Part shown: piece by piece, positions 38,279 to 55,027 of the stretch
How the letters are laid out: every line of letters begins with the position of its first letter
Numbering within the stretch: position 1 is the first letter of the stretch
Assembly: GCA_041690355.1 (NCBI GenBank)
Contig: JAWLHK010000025.1
Span: forward strand, 1 to 64,000
From: JAWLHK01 sp041690355 [NCBI: bacterium]
GTDB lineage: Bacteria > J088 > JAWLBW01
Length of the DNA: 64,000 nt
Direction: 5' to 3'
Translations under genes and position numbers: made by a program
Notes under the pieces: model-generated
The model's database searches: none
What the model was told of the DNA's origin: nothing
The model's input: only the letters and a program-made list of their open reading frames with translations

Positions 38279-38433
38279 CAGGATTCCGGGTCAGAACCGG
38301 GTTCCCGGCCTTCGAACGCAGCCTGGACGTCTCTGGGAAGCGGGCGGTCGAGCCACGCCAGGTCACCCCACGCCCCCTTGCCGGCTCCGAAGCGGCGAGC
38401 GCGACGTTGTGTTTCGTCGGGATTCTGCGGCAT
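38278..38433 (-). CDS. Small hypothetical protein coupled to the epimerase-like gene
   Basis: 51 residues, too short for most gene finders: an Arg-rich N terminus (PQNPDETQRRARRFGAG) then WGDLAWLDRPLPRDVQAAF and an acidic tail. ATGA overlap with the downstream gene and AGGA 7 nt before the ATG at 38433 support it. No family was recognised. Confidence 0.5.
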   Translation of the reverse strand: MPQNPDETQRRARRFGAGKGAWGDLAWLDRPLPRDVQAAFEGREPGSDPES

Positions 38434-38484
38434 GAACATATCCTACCATAGGGGGACCTTGCGGCCGCCGGGCCCGTTCCGCTC

Positions 38485-38519
38485 AGAAATCAGGAATCAA
38501 GGATCAGGTATCAGGAATT
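38485..38519. repeat. Heptad tandem repeat array (AGGWATC)
   Basis: Five 7-bp units: AGAAATC, AGGAATC, AAGGATC, AGGTATC, AGGAATT, directly upstream of the rpoB leader. Confidence 0.8.
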
Positions 38520-38909
38520 TATCAGCACGTGTCCTTGCGCCCCCCGTCCCCTGCATGGTATAAGATCAGGATTCACTTCGAACATCCCGTTCGCGACCCA
38601 TGGGGGCCGGGCCGGATACCTGGGGGGAATAACAGGAAGAAAAACAGCCGCTTGCAACCTTTCTCGCGGAAAATTCCACGAGAACAGGGGTAGGGCGATT
38701 TTTCTTTTTTTGTCCTTTTCTTACTGTCGGGGGGATGGGCCCGACAGACTCGCTGCAGCCGGGTGCGCTTTTTCGCGGCACCGGCCCACGCGGGGACCCG
38801 CCTGTAGGCCGGCAGGCACACAATCGAATCACAATTGGGAACATGCCGTTTCCGCACGCCTCGTTTCTGAAGGCGCGTGGGCCGGCTGTCACACTACCTG
38901 GGAGTGACC
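38520..38909 (+). promoter_or_regulatory. Long structured leader of rpoBC
   Basis: No protein gene is visible in 390 bp. A candidate promoter is TTGCGC (38535-38540), 18-bp spacer, TATAAG (38559-38564). Downstream are a CTCGCGGAA/TTCCACGAG hairpin followed by T-rich tracts (TTTTTCTTTTTTT near 38700), a GTCGGGG/CCCCGAC-like helix and a GGTGC/GCACC-like helix around 38760-38785. This resembles an attenuator-type control region. rplJ and rplL, usually just upstream of rpoB, are absent. Confidence 0.55.
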
Positions 38910-43091
<4,182 letters not shown>

Positions 43092-43179
43092 AGATTGCGA
43101 TCCACCGGGGGAGGCGGGTTCGTCTCCCGGCCGGTTTCTGGTTGCGAACGATTGAGAGTTTTCTCGTTAGGAGAACGAC

Positions 43180-47370
<4,191 letters not shown>

Positions 47371-47398
47371 GCCTCAGCGCGAATCGGAATATCGATTC

Positions 47399-47431
47399 AC
47401 GGGGGAGCTCTGGAAAGGGCTCCCCCGTTTT
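47399..47431 (+). terminator. Rho-independent terminator of rpoBC
   Basis: 10-bp stem ACGGGGGAGC / GCTCCCCCGT (47399-47408 with 47419-47428), 10-nt loop, then TTTTC. A second small hairpin (GAATCG/CGATTC) lies just before it. Confidence 0.85.
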
Positions 47432-47541
47432 CTTTGGCGGCGTTCCGGCGGAAACCCGGGTGCAAGGCGCGGTTCGACCGGGAAGCGAATCCGCGAGACC
47501 CAGGTGCGGAAATCCGCCTCGCGCTGAGGCTACCATGGTGC

Positions 47542-48357
47542 ATGTTTCGCTGGTGTGCCAATTGCCAACGCTATCTCGGTGAGAAACCGCCGTTCGACAA
47601 CTTCGCGCTCACGCACACCTTTTGCGACGACTGCGCGCCGAAGTTGCTGGCGGGGGGCTCGATTGCCGGGGAGCCGCTCACGGCCGGCATCTATCGGGAT
47701 TTCATGCGTGCCGTGCATGAGTCCGACCTGCTCCTGGCGCAACGGACCCTCACCCTCGCCCGCCAAGCCGGCATTCCGGACCTCGATCTCGCCGTCGGCA
47801 TTCTGCAGCCCTTGCTGTATGAAGTGGGGGTCGCCTGGGCGGCAGGACATCTTTCGGTCTGGCAGGAGCACCGCATTTCGGGATGGGTCGAAGAGGTCCT
47901 CGCGGCCATGGCGGCCGCCCGCTCCACCCCGGAGAAGCCGGGGGGAATCCTCCTGCTCGCCGCTCCGGGAAATCAGCACACCCTGGGACCGCGCCTGCTC
48001 ACGCTCGAACTGGCCGCGCGCGGACTCGCCGTCACCGCGGTACTTCCGGGCATGCCCCTCGCCGAGTATCCCCGCCTGATCGAGCGCTCCTCGCCGCGAA
48101 TCGTCGGGATATCCGTGGGCGATCCGGCAAGTCTTACCACGCTGGAGCCGGCGGTGCACATCCTCGAAGTGCGGTTTCCGGAGGTTCGCTTCGTCGCCGG
48201 CGGTTCTGCCGTGCGCCTGAACCCGGGGCTCCGCGCCGACATGACGCTGATCCCGGCGACCGACGAATTCGTGCGTCTGGCGCTGGAGACCAGGGTCGCC
48301 GGGGTGCCTCTTCGGAGCCCGCCGGTGATTCTGGAAGGGGATCGGAAGTCACCGTGA
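47542..48357 (+). CDS. B12-binding protein with N-terminal zinc ribbon
   Basis: 271 residues. An N-terminal treble-clef-like zinc ribbon (CANCQRYLG...CDDC, about residues 4-33) replaces the MerR DNA-binding domain found in CarH/LitR-type sensors. The B12 helical-bundle signature VAWAAGHLSVWQEHRIS is present, then the Rossmann B12 domain with GNQHTLG carrying the His that usually ligates cobalt, and GISVGDPA...VAGGSAVRL. Probably an adenosylcobalamin or methylcobalamin sensor or scaffold without its own HTH. The start is the ATG at 47542. It lies after the rpoBC terminator as a separate unit. Confidence 0.8.
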   Translation: MFRWCANCQRYLGEKPPFDNFALTHTFCDDCAPKLLAGGSIAGEPLTAGIYRDFMRAVHESDLLLAQRTLTLARQAGIPDLDLAVGILQPLLYEVGVAWAAGHLSVWQEHRISGWVEEVLAAMAAARSTPEKPGGILLLAAPGNQHTLGPRLLTLELAARGLAVTAVLPGMPLAEYPRLIERSSPRIVGISVGDPASLTTLEPAVHILEVRFPEVRFVAGGSAVRLNPGLRADMTLIPATDEFVRLALETRVAGVPLRSPPVILEGDRKSP

Positions 48358-48400
48358 CGGGTTTCCGAAAGCAAACTCCTGGGCCGGTTCTCAATCGATC

Positions 48401-48511
48401 TTGTCCAAAGGATACTGGGAGCGCGTCGAACGGGATGCCGCTGTTCGCGAGATCGGCGAGGTCCAGCGGCTGGCCAACGCCTTGGGTGACGAAGAGCTAG
48501 AAGACGGCTGA
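48401..48511 (+). pseudogene. Possible gene remnant or very small gene
   Basis: A 36-codon frame (SKGYWERVERDAAVREIG, then VQRLANALGDEELEDG) with protein-like composition, starting with TTG and no RBS. It may be the tail of a decayed gene whose upstream part is not recognisable. No family was identified. Confidence 0.25.
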
Positions 48512-48617
48512 CGTGGCTTCTTGCTACCAATGCACTCATCCACGCGTCGAGAGGGAACCCGCCGTCAGTTCGCCGGCGACTTTCGCATTGTCATTTCAGC
48601 GAGGTCATGGGCTACCG

Positions 48618-48703
48618 CCCAGGCGCGCCGCCGCGTCGCCGCGGGGCAGAAGAGGCCCCGCAGAAAGCAATCACTCCCTGCCCTGGCCGAGGTGCCCGCG
48701 GCC
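48618..48703 (-). pseudogene. Degenerate recG-like fragment
   Basis: Starting at 48618 the plus strand repeats recG sequence at 61172: a 25-nt identical core (beginning CCCAGGCGCG, ending GTCGCCGCG), then GGCA, a short divergent stretch, CCCGCAGAAAGCA and scattered matches up to about 48703. It encodes the RGDAAARLG region of RecG's motif VI neighbourhood. It is in the same orientation as recG but not collinear with the other fragment at 49230. The 48358-48735 gap holds no clear intact gene. Confidence 0.55.
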
Positions 48704-48735
48704 ACGACACGGGGGCGCGCATCTCCGTCGACAAT

Positions 48736-49056
48736 TCAGTTCGTCGTACAGACTTCGCAGAAGTTATAGCAGTTGGCCGAGTCGTCGTCGGTTGTGTCAT
48801 CCGGATCGGTGCAGTACTCGTCCTTCTTCGGCCCCGCCGTGCACCAGCAGTCGCCCGAGCACATGTAATCGGCCGTGCAGCTCTGGTTTGAACTGTCATC
48901 CGTGTTGTCGGTGTTATCGGTATTGTCGTCGGTGTTATTGTTGTTATCGCTGTTGTTGGACGTCGTGGTCGTCTCTTCGGTCCCGCAGGCCGACAGCAGC
49001 GCGCCGGTCGCGCTCAGTAGAAACAGAGCGAGAAAGAGGCTGGAGAGCATACGCAT
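48736..49056 (-). CDS. Small lipoprotein with Asn/Asp/Thr tether and Cys-rich head
   Basis: 106 residues. Lipoprotein signal (MRMLSSLFLALFLLSATGALLSAC; Cys24), then a low-complexity S/N/D/T tether of about 30 residues, then a 50-residue head with eight cysteines (CTADYMCSGDCWCTAGP, YCTD, NCYNFCEVC), likely a disulfide-bonded domain outside the cytoplasm. AAAGGAG precedes the ATG at 49056. Such short Cys-rich lipoproteins are typical of Myxococcota-like genomes; the function is unknown. Confidence 0.7.
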   Translation of the reverse strand: MRMLSSLFLALFLLSATGALLSACGTEETTTTSNNSDNNNNTDDNTDNTDNTDDSSNQSCTADYMCSGDCWCTAGPKKDEYCTDPDDTTDDDSANCYNFCEVCTTN

Positions 49057-49160
49057 GGGAAACTCCTTTTTTTTGAGCGTTCAACTTCCCGAATCCAGTT
49101 ACCCTACCGGAACCCGATGCAGACGGGTGTGACGGGCATCACAGCGGGGTATCCAGACGA

Positions 49161-49541
49161 TTGTCCCCTGACGCTATTGCAGCCGTTGGTTTTGGGTCCC
49201 CCGGACGGGGGGCGACAGGGGGGGGGACGCGCCTCACCCCACCAGCATCCCTTTGTCGCGCCAGGTCTCTTCGAGCCAGAGGCGCAGGGCCGCGTGGTCG
49301 TCACGCTGGAGTTCCGGGTCGCCTTCGAGGATGCGCAGGGCCGCATCACGGGCCGCGCCTTGGCCGACATGGGACTGGGCGACAAATGATTTTGTGTTCC
49401 TGGGAGAATACGACAGCGGGATAGACCTCCCGGTCGTAGTGGGGGGCTGGCTCATCTGTGTACTCCGCGCCCGCAACCGATCTTCAATAAAGTCAGAGTG
49501 TTAGCGCGGCAGGACAGCATTTGTCCTCTGATGCCGCTATG
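49161..49541. repeat. Imperfect 20-bp repeats flanking the left recG fragment
   Basis: TTGTCCCCTGACGCTATTGC at 49161-49180 and TTGTCCTCTGATGCCGCTAT at 49521-49540 are similar (two substitutions and a 2-nt indel in the shared part) and lie on either side of the recG-derived fragment. May be coincidental. Confidence 0.35.
49230..49359. repeat. Left 130-bp direct repeat: displaced 3' end of recG
   Basis: Identical at 129 of 130 positions to 60900-61029; the sole difference is C at 49285 versus T at 60955. It encodes the last 40 or so residues of RecG (AARDAALRILEGDPELQ ... WRDKGMLVG and stop). It has no upstream gene body, so it is a fragment. Together with the copy at the recG stop it brackets the CRISPR-Cas locus. 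The following 49360-49618 stretch has no gene that I can support. Confidence 0.95.
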
Positions 49542-49618
49542 ATACTGCTTCACTGGCGCGGAACATCTCGTCACGCTAGGATATAGCCTTAATTGAATCG
49601 CTCCGGTAGGTGAGGGGT

Positions 49619-50239
49619 ATGGAAATTGTTGCCAACATGGTAGAACTTCGTTTTCCCGTGCGCGGGGACCGCATCCCCGTCGACCACGGGTATTCCCTAT
49701 ATTCGTCACTCGCCGACTGCCTTGAGCGGGCAGATTCCTGGGTCCATGAAGCAAACGATTTTGGTCTGCTTTTGGTCCGCGGCACGTACGATGGTAAGGG
49801 GGCACTCGCCCTCGGAGAGCAGTCATGGTTTGGCGTGCGAACGCCGGCGGACCGTATCGCTCGTTTTCTGCCGTTGGCCGGGAAACGCTTACGAATTCAG
49901 CAACACCCAATCGTCGTTGGGGTCCCTCGCACGGCTCTTCTGACTCCTGCATCGGAGGTGCGCGCACACATTGTCACGACTCGAAACGGGCACGAAGAGG
50001 AACGGTTCGATACAGAAATTCGTCGCCAGATGGATGACCTCGGGATTGTAGGACACATCGAACGCGGGCAGCGGCGTGTGTTTAAGGTTCATGGGAAAAA
50101 GGTCGTCGGCCACACGCTATTTGTTCGGGACTTGTCGCCTGAACACTCGCTCATACTCCAAGAGCGGGGTCTGGGGGGGCGGCGGAAGATGGGCTGCGGT
50201 GTGTTCACCCCGTACCGTCGGGAGGATCAGGAAGTATGA
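49619..50239 (+). CDS. cas6: CRISPR-associated endoribonuclease Cas6 (Cmx6, subtype MYXAN)
   Basis: 206 residues. Cas6 cuts the precursor crRNA at each repeat stem. ELRFPVRGDRIPVDHGYSLYSSL opens as in the MYXAN Cas6 (Cmx6) family; the glycine-rich RNA-binding loop near the C terminus is LQERGLGGRRKMGCGVFTP, the family hallmark. Start at the ATG 49619 with AGGTGAGG upstream. It overlaps cas3 by 4 nt (ATGA). It is the first gene of the operon; no strong promoter is evident in the 250 bp upstream. Confidence 0.88.
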   Translation: MEIVANMVELRFPVRGDRIPVDHGYSLYSSLADCLERADSWVHEANDFGLLLVRGTYDGKGALALGEQSWFGVRTPADRIARFLPLAGKRLRIQQHPIVVGVPRTALLTPASEVRAHIVTTRNGHEEERFDTEIRRQMDDLGIVGHIERGQRRVFKVHGKKVVGHTLFVRDLSPEHSLILQERGLGGRRKMGCGVFTPYRREDQEV

Positions 50240-52515
50240 CCCTCGTTGCCACCGACGCCGATGTCCTGTACGCCAAGCGCCCTACACGGGGCCGGTCTGT
50301 ACCAACGGTGTATCAACACGGGGCAGACGTGGCATCGGCAGCCAGAGCCATAATGGCTGCGATTCGAACACCGCTCAGGGAGACATTCGGATTATCAGAA
50401 GAAGAAGTAACCCGCTTGGAGCGTTTGCTCCAAATCGCCGCTTTGCTTCATGATATTGGCAAGGCCAACAGCGCGTTTCAAGACATGCTGCTTGGTCGAC
50501 TGGGCGAACGACGGCAACCGGTCCGCCATGAGGTGCTGGGTGCCATTCTCTGTTTTCAGGACGAAGTCTGGGGACGATGGTTTAAGTCCGTGTTCGCCGA
50601 AGAGGACTACTGGACCGTCTGCTGGGCGGTTGCCGGGCACCATCTGAAAGTTTCTCGGCATACGCAGGAAAGTCTGTTTCGTGTGGCAAATACGCCTGCG
50701 TACTTATCCATTTCCTTGGGTAGTGCTGATGTTCGACAGTTGCTCTTGGCCGTATTCGCCGCAGCCGGAAAACCGGTCGCCCGACCCCCGGAAATCGGTG
50801 ATCTGAAATTTGACCTTGACGAGTCTACGCTCGCATTGTCGATCGATGCCTTTGTCGCCGAGTCCGCCTCGGCGTGGCGGCGCTTGAAAGACGCGGAGAC
50901 ATTCCGGCGCGACCTTGCACTGCTGAAGGCGCTCTTGATCTCAGCCGATGTCGCCGGCTCTGCGCTGCCGGCCAAAGGGGAGCCCATTGAGCGCTGGATT
51001 GACCAGAGCCTCTCCCTCGACCTGGATGCGGCGGCTGCGAATCGAGTCGTCGAGAGTCGCCTCGCGGGTAAACGCCCACACAGATTTCAGGAAGAGGTTG
51101 CGGTCTCAGAGTCTACGGTCACGCTCGTTCTCGCGGGTTGCGGCAATGGGAAGACAACTGCCGCCTACATGTGGGCAAGACGGCAGGCGATGGGGCGTAA
51201 GCTGTTTTTTGCGTATCCGACCACAGGGACGGCGTCGGCGGGCTTCGACGACTATCTGGTTGGTGTCGATGAGATAGAGGCCGCGCTGATGCACAGCCGG
51301 TCAACCGTCGACCTGGAAGAAATGCTCGATGTCCCTGAGGCGGCGCGCGAAGAGGCGGCCAAAGAGGTGGTTGATCGGCTTCAAAGCATGCGCGCCTGGG
51401 ATCGGCAGGCCATTGTGTGCACCACAGACGCAGTTCTCGGCCTCGTACAAAACCAGCGCCGCTCTCTCTTTTCGTTCCCCTCCCTCGCAAAGGGGGCCTT
51501 CGTCTTTGATGAAATTCATAGCTACGATGCGCGTCTTTTTGAAGCGTTGCTCTCCTTTCTGGCGACCTTCAAGAATGCGCCCGTGCTGCTGATGACCGCC
51601 TCGTTACCGCCCAGTCGAATGAAGGCTTTACGCGAATGCCTTGGAGATCGCCTTCCTGGGCGGCCCATTACAGGTGAGCCGACACTGGAACGGCTTGAGC
51701 GCTACCGCATCACGTGGCGAGACACCAAGGAGATGTGCGTTGAGGAATGTGAGCAGGCTCTTGCACGTGGGGAGAAGGTGTTGTGGGTCTGCAACACGGT
51801 ATCGGAAGCAATCATGACTTACGATCGCCTGGCCCCTGTTGCCGAAATGTTGAAGGCTCGCACTTTTTTGTTCCATAGTCGTTTCCGATATGAAGATCGC
51901 ATGGTTCTGCAGAAGAACCTTCTTCGGGCGTTCGATGGGAATGGACCTCTCCTGGCCGTCACAACGCAGATTTGTGAGATGTCGCTCAATATCAGTTCCG
52001 AAACATTGATTTCTGCGTCGTGTCCCTTTCCCGCGTTGATTCAACGACTCGGGAGGCTGAATCGCTTTGCCACACAGAGTGACCCACGGCCTGCATATCT
52101 GTATCCGTTTCAGGGCAGACCCTATGACGAGCCTGAGGACGTGTTCCTGCGTGAAGAAGGCGAGAAGTTGATTCGAGCGCAAGCAGGCTCGCCGCTGTCC
52201 CAGCACGATCTCGCTCGCGCTCTCGATGGAATGGAGTGGACAGGCGGCGATGCCGACCTCTTTCGCCACCATGCGTGGCTAGACGGTGGGTGGGAAAGTG
52301 AGCCCCTCCCCCTCAGGGGTGGCGATAGCTCGGTGACCTTGGTGAGGGCAGAAGATATCCCGAGCCCTCTCGATGATACGCAATTGATACGAAGGACAAT
52401 TCCAATGCCGATACACAGAAAAATACAAGCTTACGAACGTATTGGCGGATACCTGATAGCACCAGCCGGCTCCATTCACTATTGTCCCGAGCGGGGGGCG
52501 ACATGGGCAGATTGA
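50236..52515 (+). CDS. cas3: CRISPR-associated nuclease/helicase Cas3
   Basis: 759 residues. N-terminal HD nuclease (LLHDIGKANSAFQ with His72-Asp73, RHE, AGHHLK) and C-terminal SF2 helicase: Walker A GCGNGKTT (301-308), DEIH (425-428), LLMTASLPP, and motif VI QRLGRLNR. Cas3 unwinds and degrades DNA displaced by Cascade. HD and helicase domains are in one protein, as in most type I systems. Codon usage is less GC-biased than that of flanking chromosome genes. It overlaps cas6 by 4 nt and cmx8 by 13 nt. Confidence 0.95.
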   Translation: MTLVATDADVLYAKRPTRGRSVPTVYQHGADVASAARAIMAAIRTPLRETFGLSEEEVTRLERLLQIAALLHDIGKANSAFQDMLLGRLGERRQPVRHEVLGAILCFQDEVWGRWFKSVFAEEDYWTVCWAVAGHHLKVSRHTQESLFRVANTPAYLSISLGSADVRQLLLAVFAAAGKPVARPPEIGDLKFDLDESTLALSIDAFVAESASAWRRLKDAETFRRDLALLKALLISADVAGSALPAKGEPIERWIDQSLSLDLDAAAANRVVESRLAGKRPHRFQEEVAVSESTVTLVLAGCGNGKTTAAYMWARRQAMGRKLFFAYPTTGTASAGFDDYLVGVDEIEAALMHSRSTVDLEEMLDVPEAAREEAAKEVVDRLQSMRAWDRQAIVCTTDAVLGLVQNQRRSLFSFPSLAKGAFVFDEIHSYDARLFEALLSFLATFKNAPVLLMTASLPPSRMKALRECLGDRLPGRPITGEPTLERLERYRITWRDTKEMCVEECEQALARGEKVLWVCNTVSEAIMTYDRLAPVAEMLKARTFLFHSRFRYEDRMVLQKNLLRAFDGNGPLLAVTTQICEMSLNISSETLISASCPFPALIQRLGRLNRFATQSDPRPAYLYPFQGRPYDEPEDVFLREEGEKLIRAQAGSPLSQHDLARALDGMEWTGGDADLFRHHAWLDGGWESEPLPLRGGDSSVTLVRAEDIPSPLDDTQLIRRTIPMPIHRKIQAYERIGGYLIAPAGSIHYCPERGATWAD

Positions 52516-54155
52516 CCGAAGGTATGACCTGGAGGCTGAGCGATCCGGGAATGGGGATTATGGAACGGGCTGGCCTTGCGGCGCTCTATCTTTCCTTGCA
52601 AGCCGCCAGAGAGCACGACATAGACCTTTCGCCTTTGGTATGGGAGAAAGGCGATCTCACTTCCGAAAGCGTTACCATTCGATCGATCGGAAGTGACGAA
52701 GACGCGCTCCTCGCCCTTTTCCGATGGGCCTGGCAGGTTCGCGAAGGGGTTCTTTACCTTCCGGCCCTGCATGATGAGCGTGAACGCGACAATCTGCATG
52801 TGAGGCTCGCGCACCATAACGGCATCCTCTCGACCTTTCTTCAACATCCCAAGGTTCAGCCCAAGGGGGCGCCGGAGCGGCGATTCGTTGTGCTGGATGA
52901 AGGAAAGGAAATTCCGGTCGGTTATCAGACCCTTGATCCGGCAAGGCTCAAGCCGATCGCGGACATTGGCGGATTAACGCGCAAAGGAAGCCTGGTCGAA
53001 AAGTCAATCGAACTGTCCGGCTGGGTCTTTCCGGGAATCGCCCCGCGCTATGCAACGGAAAAAGCCTGGATGGGTCCGCCGCAAATTGCCATCCTTCTTA
53101 TGCTTGCGCCTATCGCATGTGTTTATCATCCGCTGGCTTCCGATCGGTCAAGCTGGCTGACGGTGATCCCCGACGTGGTCGATCTGCGAGCCTTTCAGGA
53201 ACGGAGGGTACTCCTGCAGAATGCGTTGAAGGCGGAGATGACCCAGGTCGCCGGCATGAGTGACGCCGGTCTTCGTGTCTTGTCAGAGATGATTGCAGAC
53301 CAGACGATCCGCCTGCCAGTTGCGGGCTGTCGTGTAGTTGCGATGGGCAATGTCACGTACTACCCGAATCAGAAGGTGCGAAAAGGGGTCGTGAATCTCA
53401 CACCGCGCCGCGCGACGCTTGCTCGTTATCGAAAGGTTGTGCGCGTGATGGGAAACCACTGGGTCGCTCTTAAGCCCCCCGAGCCCAAGAAGGCCTCGAA
53501 AGGGCGAAAGCCGAAACCGGGCGGCACCGAAATAGAAAGGCTCGCGACCCACTTTGTCGCCATACCCGCGGGGCGTGGCCGGATTGCAGAGAACCTGGCA
53601 ACGGGCCAGCCGTGGTTCCAACACCTCTTTGAGCCGATGCCGTGGGAGAAAAAACGAATTCTGGATAGAAAACTTGGTGAGTCGGTGCAGAGCACCTGGT
53701 TTCGCCAGCTTTCAATGCAGCGAAAAAGACTTCATGAACTTTGTGAGGAGGCGTCCATGTGGGATAGCGATGAAGACCGTCAATTTGTCGAAGCGTTCTG
53801 GCAGAACCTTCGGGCACTTTATGCGCGGGAGGCCAGTGCGGTTGCAGATCGGGGCGGGTCGCGTGACCCGAGAAAACGATGGCAGCAGCTCAATGAAGAG
53901 TTACGTCGGCTGCTTGCGCGTGCTACAACGCGCAATCAGGTCAGACAGGTGCTTGCGGATATCTTCTCGCGCCCGGCCGGTCGGTTCCGCTCCAAGGTGC
54001 TGTCGGAGAATCCTGGGGCTGTCTGGCGCCTCATTGACGCCGATTGGCAGCGGGGCCGGGATCTTGCCTTGCTTGCCCTTGTGAGTTACCAGAGCGCTGA
54101 ATCGGACGAGCTAGCGCTTGAGCAGGAAACCATTCTGGAAGGAGAGACCGTATGA
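52503..54155 (+). CDS. cmx8: Type I-MYXAN large Cascade subunit (Cmx8-like)
   Basis: 550 residues from the ATG at 52503. No strong catalytic motif; N-terminal MTWRLSDPGMGIMERAGLAALYLSL matches the start of Cmx8 proteins, and position between cas3 and cas7 is that of the large/Cas8-type subunit, which reads the PAM and stabilises the R-loop. A basic, Lys/Pro-rich insertion lies at about 325-345 (PPEPKKASKGRKPKPGG). Overlaps cas3 by 13 nt and cas7 by 4 nt. The role as Cas8 equivalent is inferred from position. Confidence 0.8.
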   Translation: MGRLTEGMTWRLSDPGMGIMERAGLAALYLSLQAAREHDIDLSPLVWEKGDLTSESVTIRSIGSDEDALLALFRWAWQVREGVLYLPALHDERERDNLHVRLAHHNGILSTFLQHPKVQPKGAPERRFVVLDEGKEIPVGYQTLDPARLKPIADIGGLTRKGSLVEKSIELSGWVFPGIAPRYATEKAWMGPPQIAILLMLAPIACVYHPLASDRSSWLTVIPDVVDLRAFQERRVLLQNALKAEMTQVAGMSDAGLRVLSEMIADQTIRLPVAGCRVVAMGNVTYYPNQKVRKGVVNLTPRRATLARYRKVVRVMGNHWVALKPPEPKKASKGRKPKPGGTEIERLATHFVAIPAGRGRIAENLATGQPWFQHLFEPMPWEKKRILDRKLGESVQSTWFRQLSMQRKRLHELCEEASMWDSDEDRQFVEAFWQNLRALYAREASAVADRGGSRDPRKRWQQLNEELRRLLARATTRNQVRQVLADIFSRPAGRFRSKVLSENPGAVWRLIDADWQRGRDLALLALVSYQSAESDELALEQETILEGETV

Positions 54156-55027
54156 CGATGCATATTTTCGGTACCGTTTTGACCGCACGCGGCGTAGCCG
54201 CCAACAACCGGGGCGAGAACGAAGGGTCGATGACTACGCTGCAGAAGGTGGTGCGTGGGGGCAATCTTCACACGACCGTAAGCAGCGAGGCAGTTCGGTA
54301 TGCCATTCGTGAGCTGTGGGGGCAGGACGGGGACCTGGAAACCAACCGCAAGGTCTCCCATCGCGGCAACGAATGGGCCGATAAGGACTTTGGCAAGGGG
54401 TGGGAGAAGTTTATCGATAATGACGTTCTCGGTTTCATGCATGCGAAGAAGGAAACGGTCAGCCGACGCGGCATTCTTGAAATCGGCCGTGCAGTCAGCA
54501 CTACGCCATGGCCGGGGACCATTGCTGCCAACTTTGCTTCGCCCGGCGCGAACCCGAGCGTCAGTCACAACGATCCCGTCCCTTATGCCGGTGAAATTCA
54601 CGATACGCGCTACCAGTTTTCCTTCGCCATGACCCCTGACGCCCTCGAAGGCGAAAATAAGCTGGCCCGCACAGAGGCAACATTGCGTGCCCTTCAGTCG
54701 CTGCGGCGTGTCGGCGGCAATCACGGGCGGTACCTTTATGATTTTTCCCCGGAATCGGTGGTGTTTCGGGTCACGCAGGATCCGGCCCCGCGCATCATGT
54801 TCGTTTTCGAGGAGGGGGATAATGGCGAACTTTCCCTGTTGAAACTGGGTCGACGCCTGGAAGGGACCGAGCCGGACATTCGCCCGGAAGAACTGATCGT
54901 GGGCACGCTTCTTGATGATATTCAGGGGCTTGATGAGTTGCGGAAAAAGGGCGTGACCGTTCTGCCCGGGATTAAGGCCGCCGTCTCGGAGGTCCTTCAG
55001 CGACTGGGGGGCGCACTTGCAGCATGA
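54152..55027 (+). CDS. cas7: CRISPR-associated protein Cas7 (Cst2/DevR family)
   Basis: 291 residues. Backbone subunit of Cascade that coats the crRNA. HIFGTVLTARGVAANNRGENEGSMTTLQKV and the RYAIRELW, HRGNEWAD blocks are those of the Cst2/DevR branch of Cas7, first described in the Myxococcus dev operon. ATGA overlaps at both ends (4 nt with cmx8, 4 nt with cas5) imply coupled translation, supporting stoichiometric assembly. Confidence 0.92.
   Translation: MTMHIFGTVLTARGVAANNRGENEGSMTTLQKVVRGGNLHTTVSSEAVRYAIRELWGQDGDLETNRKVSHRGNEWADKDFGKGWEKFIDNDVLGFMHAKKETVSRRGILEIGRAVSTTPWPGTIAANFASPGANPSVSHNDPVPYAGEIHDTRYQFSFAMTPDALEGENKLARTEATLRALQSLRRVGGNHGRYLYDFSPESVVFRVTQDPAPRIMFVFEEGDNGELSLLKLGRRLEGTEPDIRPEELIVGTLLDDIQGLDELRKKGVTVLPGIKAAVSEVLQRLGGALAA

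Noticed and set aside
49253-49504. Frame reading out of the left recG fragment
   Set aside because: On either strand it depends on the duplicated recG piece and has no start signal; more likely junction debris than a gene.
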